A program made the translations under genes and the position numbers. Positions 1 to 5,258 of a stretch of DNA of 12,919 nt are shown one piece after another (the first letter of the stretch is position 1; the number at the start of each line of letters is the position of its first letter). The stretch spans positions 1 to 12,919 of the forward strand of contig DVJG01000075.1 in assembly GCA_018710805.1 (NCBI GenBank), in the 5' to 3' direction. The notes beneath the pieces are model-generated. The model was not told the origin of the DNA. It did not search any database and saw only the letters and a program-made list of their open reading frames with translations. The stretch comes from Candidatus Faecousia faecipullorum. Its GTDB lineage: Bacteria > Bacillota > Clostridia > Oscillospirales > Oscillospiraceae.

Positions 1-1
1 T

Positions 2-490
2 TTACTTCGAGTTATTCTTCTTGGAGACCACGTCGAAGATAACGGCTACCAGCAGCACGGCGCCCTTGACCACCTTCTGGAAGTTCTGGTCGATGCCCAT
101 GATGCTCATGCCCAGGTTGATGACGCCCATAAGGACAGCGCCCACGATAACGCCGGCCACGGTGCCCACGCCGCCGATGAAGCAGGAGGAAATGGCGTCC
201 ATCTCATAGTTGGTGCCGTAGGTAGGCTGGGCGGAGGCCATACGCGCAATGGTCAGCACGCCGGCAAGGCCTGCCAGGAAGCCCATGTTGGTGTAGGCGA
301 AGAAGTAGATTTTCCGGGTGTCGATGCCGGAGAGCTTGGTGGCCTTTTCGTTGCCGCCGACGGCGTAAAGATAGCGGCCCATGGTGGTCTTGGAGGTAAT
401 GTAGGCATAGACGGCCACCACGATCACCACCCAGATCAGGGCGGTAGGCAGGCCCTTATACTGGCTCAGATTCACGGCGAAGAACATGAG
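2..490 (-). pseudogene. mmsB: C-terminal remnant of multiple-monosaccharide ABC transporter permease (MmsB/GguB type)
   Basis: This is the last part (about 160 residues) of an inner-membrane permease of the MmsB/GguB/MglC class, which imports monosaccharides together with a ChvE-type binding protein and an MglA-type ATPase. The family features visible are YKGLPT, GRYLYAVGGNEKATKLSGI, NMGFLAGLAG, the TNYEMDAISSCFIGG region and a C-terminal VVKGAVLLVAVIFDV helix ending in KKNNSK. The N-terminal half of the gene is absent: recognisable permease sequence starts near PLMFFAVNLSQ (about 493) and is preceded by chvE sequence in another frame. No start codon with a ribosome binding site serves this frame. 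A conserved segment is also missing after CFIGG: relatives read roughly GG-(A/T/V)S-x-x-GG-x-G where this copy runs straight from GG into VGTV (around 170-175). I infer a non-functional remnant; misassembly is an alternative. Confidence 0.85.
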
Positions 491-775
491 TGGGTACGTC
501 GTTGGCGGCATACTGCAGGTCAACTTCATAACCGGCAGCTTCCAGTTCGGCCTTCATGTTGGAGCCGTCCTGGTTCCAACGCTGCAGGTCCTTGGTAGGC
601 ATGGCCACGCCGACCAGATTGCCTTCGGCAGCGGCGGGAGCTTCGGTTTCAGCGGGAGCAGCTTCCGTCTGGGCGGGGGCTGCGGTGGTTTCCGGGGTCT
701 CGGCGGGCTTGGAGCCACAGGCAGCCAGGGTCAGAACCATGGCCAGAGCCAGGACCAACGCAAGGATTTTTTCAT
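489..775 (-). pseudogene. chvE: N-terminal remnant of ChvE-type sugar-binding lipoprotein, frameshifted and truncated
   Basis: This is the 5' end of an extracellular multiple-monosaccharide binding lipoprotein. It has a hydrophobic signal (ILALVLALAMVLTL), a lipobox-like LAAC-G cleavage site, a Pro/Ala/Glu/Thr-rich linker, and then the ChvE-family start VGVAMPTKDLQRWNQDG followed by LEAAGYEVDLQYAANDVPT. The proper start is ATG at 775-773, preceded by GAGGAGG at 790-784 with an 8-base spacer. From that ATG, however, the frame reads Met-Lys-Lys-Ser-Leu-Arg and soon stops, because the A run after ATG is six long; seven would restore Met-Lys-Lys-Ile-Leu-Ala-Leu. After DVPT (about 489) the sequence switches to the mmsB gene in a different frame and terminates at 456. 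Some 250 residues of the binding protein and the ATPase gene normally following it are missing. Confidence 0.85.
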
Positions 776-837
776 AAGTTTTTCCTCCTCAGAAAATTTG
801 TTCCGGACGGGCTGTTGCTCACCCGGTTTCTATCTTC

Positions 838-865
838 ATTTTATATCTCATTTTATAAAAGTCAA
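838..865 (-). promoter_or_regulatory. Candidate promoter of the chvE transporter operon with embedded ROK operator
   Basis: On the minus strand, TTGACT (865-860) is separated by 16 bases from TAAAAT (843-838). The perfect palindrome TTTTATAAAA at 851-860 lies in the spacer and touches the -35, a classic position for a repressor site. The downstream transporter genes are now broken. Confidence 0.5.
850..862. promoter_or_regulatory. Candidate ROK-repressor operator, copy A
   Basis: The 13 bases ATTTTATAAAAGT contain the perfect palindrome TTTTATAAAA (851-860). The same 13 bases recur at 987-999 in the same divergent intergenic region. I infer they are bound by the adjacent ROK regulator; the family commonly binds AT-rich palindromes. 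Confidence 0.45.
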
Positions 866-986
866 GAAGTTTCTATATGCAAGTTGCCATTTTGTCGTTT
901 TGTTCAAATTTAAACCCGTTGTTTTTATGAATATCGCCATGGATATTGACGCGATTTTTGCGAGTTTCAAAAAGTTATATTATGCT

Positions 987-999
987 ATTTTATAAAAGT
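987..999. promoter_or_regulatory. Candidate ROK-repressor operator, copy B
   Basis: An exact second copy of ATTTTATAAAAGT (palindrome 988-997) lies 137 bp from copy A. It is upstream of the -35 of the ROK gene promoter. Two sites at this spacing could allow looping or separate control of the two divergent units. Confidence 0.45.
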
Positions 1000-1022
1000 G
1001 GCCGAAAATACGGTTTTTTCCA

Positions 1023-1051
1023 TTGACGAGGGGCAATTTTTCCGCTACAAT
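1023..1051 (+). promoter_or_regulatory. Promoter of the ROK regulator gene
   Basis: TTGACG (1023-1028), a 17-base spacer and TACAAT (1046-1051) form a near-consensus housekeeping promoter. Transcription would begin near 1058, which favours the ATG at 1086 over the in-frame ATG at 1059. Confidence 0.65.
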
Positions 1052-1085
1052 AGAGGCAATGAAAAAAGGAAAGGAGTCTTTCCCC

Positions 1086-2216
1086 ATGGTAAGCGAAAAC
1101 CTCGCCGCCCAGCGGCGCCAAAAAACCATCAGCCGGGTGTATCACTGCCTGTATGACGCCAAGGCTCCCTGCACGAAAGCCTGCCTCTCCCAGACCCTGG
1201 GCCTGAGCCTGCCCACTATCTATCAGGCTTTGAACAGCCTCATGGACATGGGGCTGGTGCAGTACTGCGGCGAGGAGCAATCCACCGGCGGCCGCCGGGC
1301 CCAGAATCTCTCCATTGTGTCCGACGCACGGGTGGCCGTGGGCATTTCCATTACCGAAGACCGCATTCGCCTGGTCCTGGCAGATTTATACCTTCAGGAA
1401 CTCCACTACGCCAGCATCCACCACAGCCTGTCCTGGGACAGCGAGGAGTTCCCCAAATTCCTTTACGATACCCTGGAAGCCTTTTTGAATGACCATCAGG
1501 TGGACCGGGGAAAGCTCCTGGGGGTGGGCATTGCCCTGCCCGGCGTCATTACTCCGGACAAACAGCGCATCCTCCTGGCCCCCACTTTGGGCCTGCAGAA
1601 TACGGACCTGAATGCCCTGACCTGCCGCATTCCCTATCCCGTGTATCTGGACAACGACGCCACCTGCGGCGGCCGGGCGGAGTGGTTCCTCCGGGGCGGC
1701 CAATCCAACCTGGCCTACTTCTCCCTGGAAAGCGGCGTAGGCGGCGCCGTGTTCTTCGGAGGCTCTCCCTACAACGGCGATAACCTGCGAAGCGGCGAGT
1801 TTGGACATATGTGCGTGGAGCCGGCGGGACTGCCCTGCAAATGCGGCAAGCGCGGCTGCCTGGAAGCTTACAGCTCCGTCCTGCGGATTAAAAACACCCT
1901 TGGGGTCACTTTGGAGGAATTTGCCCAGGGGCTTTCCGCCCACAACCCGGACTATGAACTGCTGCTCCACGATATGCTGCGGCACCTGGCCATCGGCATT
2001 GACAACATCCGCATGGCCCTGGACTGCGACGTGATTCTCGGTGGCCTGCTGACGGAGTATCTGGCGCCCTATATGCAGCAGCTTCAGGAGTATGCCCGGG
2101 CATACAATATTTTCGGAGATTCGGCGGACTATATCCACTTAAGCTCCCTGCGCCAGCACAGCGTCTCTTTGGGCGCGGCCCTCCACTTCATTCAGAACTT
2201 CATCAGCGAATATTAA
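1086..2216 (+). CDS. ROK-family transcriptional repressor (XylR/NagC/Mlc-like)
   Basis: This is a 376-residue DNA-binding repressor of the ROK family, which senses sugars or phosphosugars. An N-terminal helix-turn-helix lies at about residues 30-57 (LSQTLGLSLPTIYQALNSL). A ROK sugar-binding domain follows, with LPGVITP (151-157), DNDA (189-192) and the GVGGAVFF glycine-rich stretch. The zinc site His241, Cys251, Cys253, Cys258 (GH...CKCGKRGCLE) keeps the spacing found in Mlc. The start is ATG 1086, with AAAGGAG about 9 bases upstream; ATG 1059 is in frame but would sit at the transcription start. It is divergent from the broken chvE-mmsB locus, which was probably its target, and has two shared palindromes upstream. 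The reading frame is intact, so the regulator seems to have outlived its transporter. The inducer cannot be read from sequence. Confidence 0.93.
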   Translation: MVSENLAAQRRQKTISRVYHCLYDAKAPCTKACLSQTLGLSLPTIYQALNSLMDMGLVQYCGEEQSTGGRRAQNLSIVSDARVAVGISITEDRIRLVLADLYLQELHYASIHHSLSWDSEEFPKFLYDTLEAFLNDHQVDRGKLLGVGIALPGVITPDKQRILLAPTLGLQNTDLNALTCRIPYPVYLDNDATCGGRAEWFLRGGQSNLAYFSLESGVGGAVFFGGSPYNGDNLRSGEFGHMCVEPAGLPCKCGKRGCLEAYSSVLRIKNTLGVTLEEFAQGLSAHNPDYELLLHDMLRHLAIGIDNIRMALDCDVILGGLLTEYLAPYMQQLQEYARAYNIFGDSADYIHLSSLRQHSVSLGAALHFIQNFISEY

Positions 2217-2262
2217 GGTGTGCTGATATTTCTTTTGGGACAACCTTTTTAAAAGTCAGAAC

Positions 2263-2536
2263 AGCGCCGGATTTCCTATGGAAATCCGGCGCTACAGCTT
2301 GTCAAAAAAGCCTCGCAGAGTTTGCCGCCGTTGGCGGCAAATAAAGTCAGAGCCGTTTTCTGCCGGGGCGTGTACCTGGCAGAAAACACTTCTCAGGCTC
2401 CAAGTGTGAAATTTGTCCCCCCATGGGGGACAAATTATGCACGCAGGAGACTGCAAAACACCTGTCACAAAGCCTCAAAGAGGATTTGTGACAGGCTAAA
2501 GCGCCGGATTTCCGTGGAAATCCGGCGCTACTTTTT
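2263..2536 (+). repeat. Structured intergenic repeat, copy 1 (six consecutive hairpins, terminator at the end)
   Basis: Six hairpins follow each other. H1 is 2263-2276/2280-2293. H2 is TTTGCCGCC 2321-2329 with 2333-2341. H3 is GTTTTCTGCC 2355-2364 with 2378-2387. H4 has an outer CAG-CTCC/GGAG-CTG stem (2394-2401 with 2446-2453) enclosing a 12-bp stem 2410-2421/2425-2436. H5 is CCTGTCACAAA 2461-2471 with 2485-2495 and an inner CCTC/GAGG. H6 is 2500-2513/2516-2529 followed by CTTTTT. Blocks 2305-2328, 2353-2370, 2371-2396 and 2442-2458 recur exactly at 12649-12672, 12697-12714, 12760-12785 and 12808-12824. It fills the gap between the convergent ROK and permease genes. No coding role is visible, and I do not recognise the family. 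Confidence 0.85.
2500..2536 (+). terminator. Intrinsic terminator downstream of the ROK gene (H6 of repeat copy 1)
   Basis: A 14-bp stem, AGCGCCGGATTTCC with its complement, closes on a very short loop and is followed by CTTTTT on the plus strand. The hairpin at 2263-2293 has the same stem but no T tract after it. Confidence 0.7.
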
Positions 2537-2539
2537 GCA

Positions 2540-3220
2540 CTACAGGTCCTTTCCGATCTCCGTGCTTGCCAATAACCGTTCCTTCAGACGGATGACCTGC
2601 TTTTCAATTTCTTCGATGACTGCATAGGCAAGCCGCTCTTTCTGGGTAAGCTCCGGAGATTCTATATCAACGCCCCCTGCGGAGAAGATAAAACCCTCCA
2701 CATATTTTTCCATATGCAGCCTCTCAATGACGGCACCTCCCACCATAGCAATGATCAGCCCAACCACCACATAGAGGATGGCCACCTTTGCGCCGAAAAT
2801 GCTCATGAGCAGCACAAGACTTCCCAGGTCCACCATGGGTGAAGAAATCAAAAAAGAGAAGGTCACGCCAAGAGGCAGCCCGGCGCTGGTGAAGCCGATG
2901 AAAAGGGGAATGGAGGAGCAGGAGCAGAAGGGGGTCACCGTACCAAGCAATGCAGAGACCATATTCGCCCCCATGCCGTGAAACCGCCCTAAAATGCGCT
3001 TGCTCCGCTCAGGCGGGAAGTAGCTTTGAATGTAGGAGATTACGAAAATCAAAGTGCAGAGCAGAACCGTGATTTTCATGACGTCGTAGATGAAAAATTG
3101 AACGCTTCCGCCAAGCCTCGTGCCCACATCCAGCCCCAGGGCCGAAAGACCCCGGCCAATCAGGCCGTTCAGCCATTTCATCCCCAGAATCCTAATTTGA
3201 ATAAAATCCCACACACCCAT
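2540..3220 (-). CDS. Short ArsP/UPF0718-family membrane permease
   Basis: This 226-residue membrane protein has hydrophobic segments around residues 42-65, 86-110, 115-140 and 143-165. It carries the hallmark TPFCSCSSIPLFIGF (Thr96, Cys99, Cys101) followed by GLPLGVTFSFLISSPMVD, typical of the ArsP/YraQ permeases. ArsP members export trivalent organoarsenicals; the substrate here is inferred from the ArsR gene upstream. Family members are usually over 300 residues, with a second block of membrane helices after the ERLxYA segment. This protein instead ends about 26 residues past that point in a charged helix (EIEKQVIRLKERLL). It could be a natural half-size form or a 3' truncation; the stop lies 4 bases from repeat copy 1. 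The start ATG at 3220-3218 has an AGG 7 bases upstream. An ArsR-type operator and a hairpin separate it from arsR. Confidence 0.8.
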   Translation of the reverse strand: MGVWDFIQIRILGMKWLNGLIGRGLSALGLDVGTRLGGSVQFFIYDVMKITVLLCTLIFVISYIQSYFPPERSKRILGRFHGMGANMVSALLGTVTPFCSCSSIPLFIGFTSAGLPLGVTFSFLISSPMVDLGSLVLLMSIFGAKVAILYVVVGLIIAMVGGAVIERLHMEKYVEGFIFSAGGVDIESPELTQKERLAYAVIEEIEKQVIRLKERLLASTEIGKDL

Positions 3221-3248
3221 AGAAAAACCTCGCTTTCAAAGAAAACAT

Positions 3249-3264
3249 ATCAAAAAATTTTGAT
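3249..3264. promoter_or_regulatory. ArsR-type operator upstream of the permease gene
   Basis: ATCAAAA-AA-TTTTGAT is a perfect 7-bp inverted repeat around two bases. It shares ATCAA-N6-TTGAT with the site at 3633-3648 in the arsR promoter. It sits about 28 bases upstream of the permease ATG. I see no convincing -35/-10 pair beside it. Confidence 0.6.
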
Positions 3265-3277
3265 GTTTACCGCCAAA

Positions 3278-3308
3278 GCAAACGCCATCACCTTTGGATG
3301 GCGTTTGC
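3278..3308 (-). terminator. Hairpin between arsR and the permease gene, possible partial terminator
   Basis: A 12-bp perfect stem, GCAAACGCCATC with its complement, has a 7-base loop and begins 9 bases after the arsR stop. On the minus strand only TTT follows, so full termination is doubtful. It may attenuate readthrough or protect the arsR message. Confidence 0.45.
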
Positions 3309-3316
3309 ACGTTGTC

Positions 3317-3619
3317 TTATTTGCAGCAGCCCTTCTGCTCGCCCTCCGGCGTGGTCAGAGCGAGAAGCAGCTTCACCGCAGCTTCTTGGCCGGAGGGGCT
3401 CAGCCGGTAGTGAGTCCATTTGCCCTCCTGCCGGGAAACCACCAAGCCGGAATCACATAAAATCTTCATGTGATAGGAAAGGCCTGATTGGGTCAAATCC
3501 AGAGGCCCTTGCAGGACACAGGCGCACTTTTCGCCGCTGCGAAGCTGCTCCAGAATGGCAAGCCGCTTTGGGTCGCAGAGGGCTTTGAACACTTTGGCAT
3601 TTTCCTGATGACTTCCCAC
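3317..3619 (-). CDS. arsR: ArsR/SmtB-family metalloid-responsive repressor
   Basis: This is a 100-residue winged-helix repressor that releases DNA on binding metal or arsenical. It has the ArsR opening FKALCDPKRLAILEQL, the metal-binding pair Cys32-Ala-Cys34 (EKCACVL) in the alpha-3 position, the recognition helix TQSGLSYHMKILCDSGLV, and a beta wing VSRQEGKWTHYRLS. A Cys-Cys pair near the C-terminus (98-99) may add ligands. The start is GTG at 3619-3617, with GAGGTGA close upstream; no ATG fits this frame. Its promoter is fully consensus, and an ATCAA-N6-TTGAT operator overlaps the expected transcription start, so self-repression is likely. The next gene on the strand is an ArsP-type permease, consistent with arsenical resistance. 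The inducer is inferred, not shown. Confidence 0.92.
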   Translation of the reverse strand: MGSHQENAKVFKALCDPKRLAILEQLRSGEKCACVLQGPLDLTQSGLSYHMKILCDSGLVVSRQEGKWTHYRLSPSGQEAAVKLLLALTTPEGEQKGCCK

Positions 3620-3632
3620 CGGCTCACCTCAT

Positions 3633-3648
3633 ATCAAAATTTCTTGAT
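3633..3648. promoter_or_regulatory. ArsR operator in the arsR promoter
   Basis: ATCAA-AATTTC-TTGAT lies just downstream of the arsR -10 on the minus strand, over the expected transcription start. It matches the perfect dyad at 3249-3264 in arms and spacing. Confidence 0.7.
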
Positions 3649-3650
3649 AC

Positions 3651-3679
3651 ATTATACTTCCAATACCACGGTTTGTCAA
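3651..3679 (-). promoter_or_regulatory. Consensus promoter of arsR
   Basis: TTGACA (3679-3674), 17 bases, then TATAAT (3656-3651) on the minus strand: a perfect match to the housekeeping consensus. It is followed directly by the ArsR operator. Confidence 0.85.
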
Positions 3680-3715
3680 CGGTGAAAATGACTGGAGAAA
3701 AACAAAGGGGGTTGG

Positions 3716-4726
3716 TTATTCGATGACCTTGATCCAGCCTTCGGGGGCGGGCAGGCGTCCCAGCTGGATGCCGGTGAGGGTGTCGTACAGCTTCTGAATG
3801 GTGGGGCCCATGCCGGCATAGGTATGGACGGTGCCGTGGTCGTCGATGGCTCCCACAGGGGAGATTACCGCCGCGGTGCCGCAGAGGCCGCACTCGGTGA
3901 AGTCGCCGATTTCGGAAAGGGCCACAGGCCGCTCCTCCACGTTCATGCCCAGGTATTCCTTGGCAACGTACAGGAGAGAACGTCTGGTGATGGAGGGAAG
4001 AATGGTGTCGGAGTGGGGGGTCACCAGGGTGCCATCCTTAATAAAGACGATGTTTGCGCCGCCGGTCTCCTCAATGAAGGTCCGGGTGGCGGAATCCACG
4101 TAGACGTTTTCGTCGTAGCCCTGACGGTGGGCGTCTGTAATGTTATAGAGGCTCATGGCGTAGTTCAGACCCGCCTTTACATGGCCGGTGCCTCTGGGGG
4201 CCGCCCGGTCCAAATCGGAAATGCGGACCGTCAGGGGGCGGATGCCGCCTTTAAAGTAGGGACCCACAGGGGTGACGAAGACCCGGAACTGGTACTCACT
4301 GGCGGGCTTTACCCCGATCACGGGGTCGATGCCGAACATATAGGGCCGGATATAGAGGGTTGCGCCGGAGCCGTAGGGGGGTACCCAGGCGGCGTTGGCC
4401 CGGACGGTTTCGCAGACGGCTTCCACAAAACGGTCCTCGGGGAACACGGGCATTTCCAGACGTCGGCAGGAATCGGCCATTCTGGCGGCGTTCAGGTCCG
4501 GCCGGAAGCAGACGATTTTTCCGTCTTCCGTGGTGTAGGCCTTCATGCCCTCAAAACAGGTCTGGGCATATTGGAGCACACAGGCGCACTCGTTCATGGT
4601 GATGTCGGCCTGGGAGGTCAAACCGCCCTGGTCCCAGGCGCCGTTTCGGTAATTGGCCACATAACGCAGGTCTGTCTGCACATATCCGAAGCCGAGACTC
4701 TGCCAGTCCAAATTCTTTTTTTCCAT
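3716..4726 (-). CDS. ilvE: Branched-chain amino acid aminotransferase
   Basis: This 336-residue class IV PLP-dependent aminotransferase of the cytosol interconverts leucine, isoleucine and valine with their 2-keto acids, using glutamate/2-oxoglutarate. Visible features are CFEGMKAY (57-64), the RPDLNAARM region, YIRPYMFG (125-132), the PLP lysine Lys184 in GTGHVKAGLNYAMSLY, the FIEETGGANIVF cofactor loop, and CGTAAVISPVG near the C-terminus. It is the larger bacterial type resembling the Bacillus and eukaryotic enzymes rather than the shorter enterobacterial IlvE. The start is ATG 4726-4724, with GAGAGGTG upstream; an in-frame GTG at 4735 overlaps that site and is unlikely. It is monocistronic, divergent from the his operon, and has its own promoter at 4782-4810. 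No other branched-chain gene is in the window. Confidence 0.95.
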   Translation of the reverse strand: MEKKNLDWQSLGFGYVQTDLRYVANYRNGAWDQGGLTSQADITMNECACVLQYAQTCFEGMKAYTTEDGKIVCFRPDLNAARMADSCRRLEMPVFPEDRFVEAVCETVRANAAWVPPYGSGATLYIRPYMFGIDPVIGVKPASEYQFRVFVTPVGPYFKGGIRPLTVRISDLDRAAPRGTGHVKAGLNYAMSLYNITDAHRQGYDENVYVDSATRTFIEETGGANIVFIKDGTLVTPHSDTILPSITRRSLLYVAKEYLGMNVEERPVALSEIGDFTECGLCGTAAVISPVGAIDDHGTVHTYAGMGPTIQKLYDTLTGIQLGRLPAPEGWIKVIE

Positions 4727-4781
4727 AGGTAACACCTCTCATTTTTGGCTCGCCCAGGGGGCCGCCGCTTATTGATTCCCT

Positions 4782-4810
4782 ATTTTAGCATTGCCCAACC
4801 GGAAGGTCAA
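4782..4810 (-). promoter_or_regulatory. Promoter of ilvE
   Basis: TTGACC (4810-4805), a 17-base spacer and TAAAAT (4787-4782) on the minus strand. The leader would be about 50 bases, too short for a T-box, and no T-box motif is visible. Confidence 0.65.
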
Positions 4811-4899
4811 GGGCTTTGGGGAAATTTTGCGTTTTCCATGGAGACAGGTGTGCGCTTTCTGGAAACGGACAAAATCCCGGGCCCTGGGGAAGATTCTTC

Positions 4900-4928
4900 T
4901 TGACTTTAGCAAGTTAAAGTGCTACAGT
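4900..4928 (+). promoter_or_regulatory. Promoter of the hisR-his operon
   Basis: TTGACT (4900-4905), 17 bases, then TACAGT (4923-4928). The leader before the hisR ATG is about 30 bases, leaving no room for a T-box or leader-peptide attenuator. Confidence 0.65.
4903..4920. promoter_or_regulatory. Candidate HisR operator
   Basis: ACTTTA-gcaagt-TAAAGT is an 18-bp inverted repeat spanning the end of the -35 and the spacer of the his promoter. A second overlapping pair, TAGCA (4907-4911) and TGCTA (4920-4924), extends the dyad into the -10. TrpR-like HisR proteins are known or predicted his repressors in Gram-positives; binding here is inferred. Confidence 0.55.
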
Positions 4929-4964
4929 ATCAGAAACAATCGTGCCACAGAAAGGATTCTTGCC

Positions 4965-5258
4965 ATGGAAAAGCCATCTCATGCAGATATGGACGCCTTT
5001 TATGCGGCGCTTCTGACGCTGAAAACCACCCAGGAGTGCCGGGAATTTTTTGAAGATCTCTGCACCATCAAGGAGCTGCAGGCCCTGAGCCAGCGATTCC
5101 GGGTGGCGTGCCTTCTGGATGAGGGCCGCAACTACCTGGAAGTCTCCGAGGCTACAGGAGCCAGCTCCGCCACCATCAGCCGGGTGAACCGATGCCTGAA
5201 TTACGGCACCGGATACCGCCGGGTTCTGGACGCACGGAAAGGAAATGCCAATGGTTGA
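4965..5258 (+). CDS. hisR: TrpR-like histidine biosynthesis regulator (YerC/HisR family)
   Basis: This is a 97-residue all-helical DNA-binding protein of the TrpR/YerC superfamily. The family core is visible as TIKELQALSQRFRVACLLDEGRNYLEVSEATGASSATISRVNRCL, shown here as the segment at residues 34-78, with the helix-turn-helix at about 57-77. The start ATG 4965 is preceded by AAAGGA (4951-4956) at 8 bases; the frame is open further upstream but that part overlaps the promoter. It is the first gene of the his operon and overlaps hisZ by 8 bases. The dyad in its promoter suggests repression of itself and the operon when histidine is plentiful. Function is inferred from family and position; the ligand is not evident from the sequence. 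Confidence 0.88.
   Translation: MEKPSHADMDAFYAALLTLKTTQECREFFEDLCTIKELQALSQRFRVACLLDEGRNYLEVSEATGASSATISRVNRCLNYGTGYRRVLDARKGNANG

Noticed and set aside
486..995. A 169-codon plus-strand frame across the chvE remnant and intergenic region
   Set aside because: It is antisense to the lipoprotein linker and runs through the divergent promoter region; no credible start site.
1059..1085. Upstream in-frame ATG at 1059 as the ROK start
   Set aside because: It coincides with the predicted transcription start and lacks a ribosome binding site, whereas ATG 1086 has AAAGGAG at good spacing.
2263..2536. CRISPR-like array
   Set aside because: The repeats are inverted (hairpins), not regularly spaced direct repeats, and no cas gene is present.
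2322..2627. A 101-codon plus-strand frame through repeat copy 1 (and similar minus-strand frames at 12579-12903 in copy 2)
   Set aside because: The hairpins explain the sequence; the frames in the two copies do not correspond and have no ribosome binding site.
3824..4732. A 302-codon plus-strand frame opposite ilvE
   Set aside because: ilvE has all catalytic motifs on the minus strand; the plus frame is Gly/His/Val-rich low-content sequence.
4727..4964. T-box or other riboswitch upstream of ilvE or hisR
   Set aside because: Predicted leaders are about 50 and 30 bases and no T-box signature is seen.
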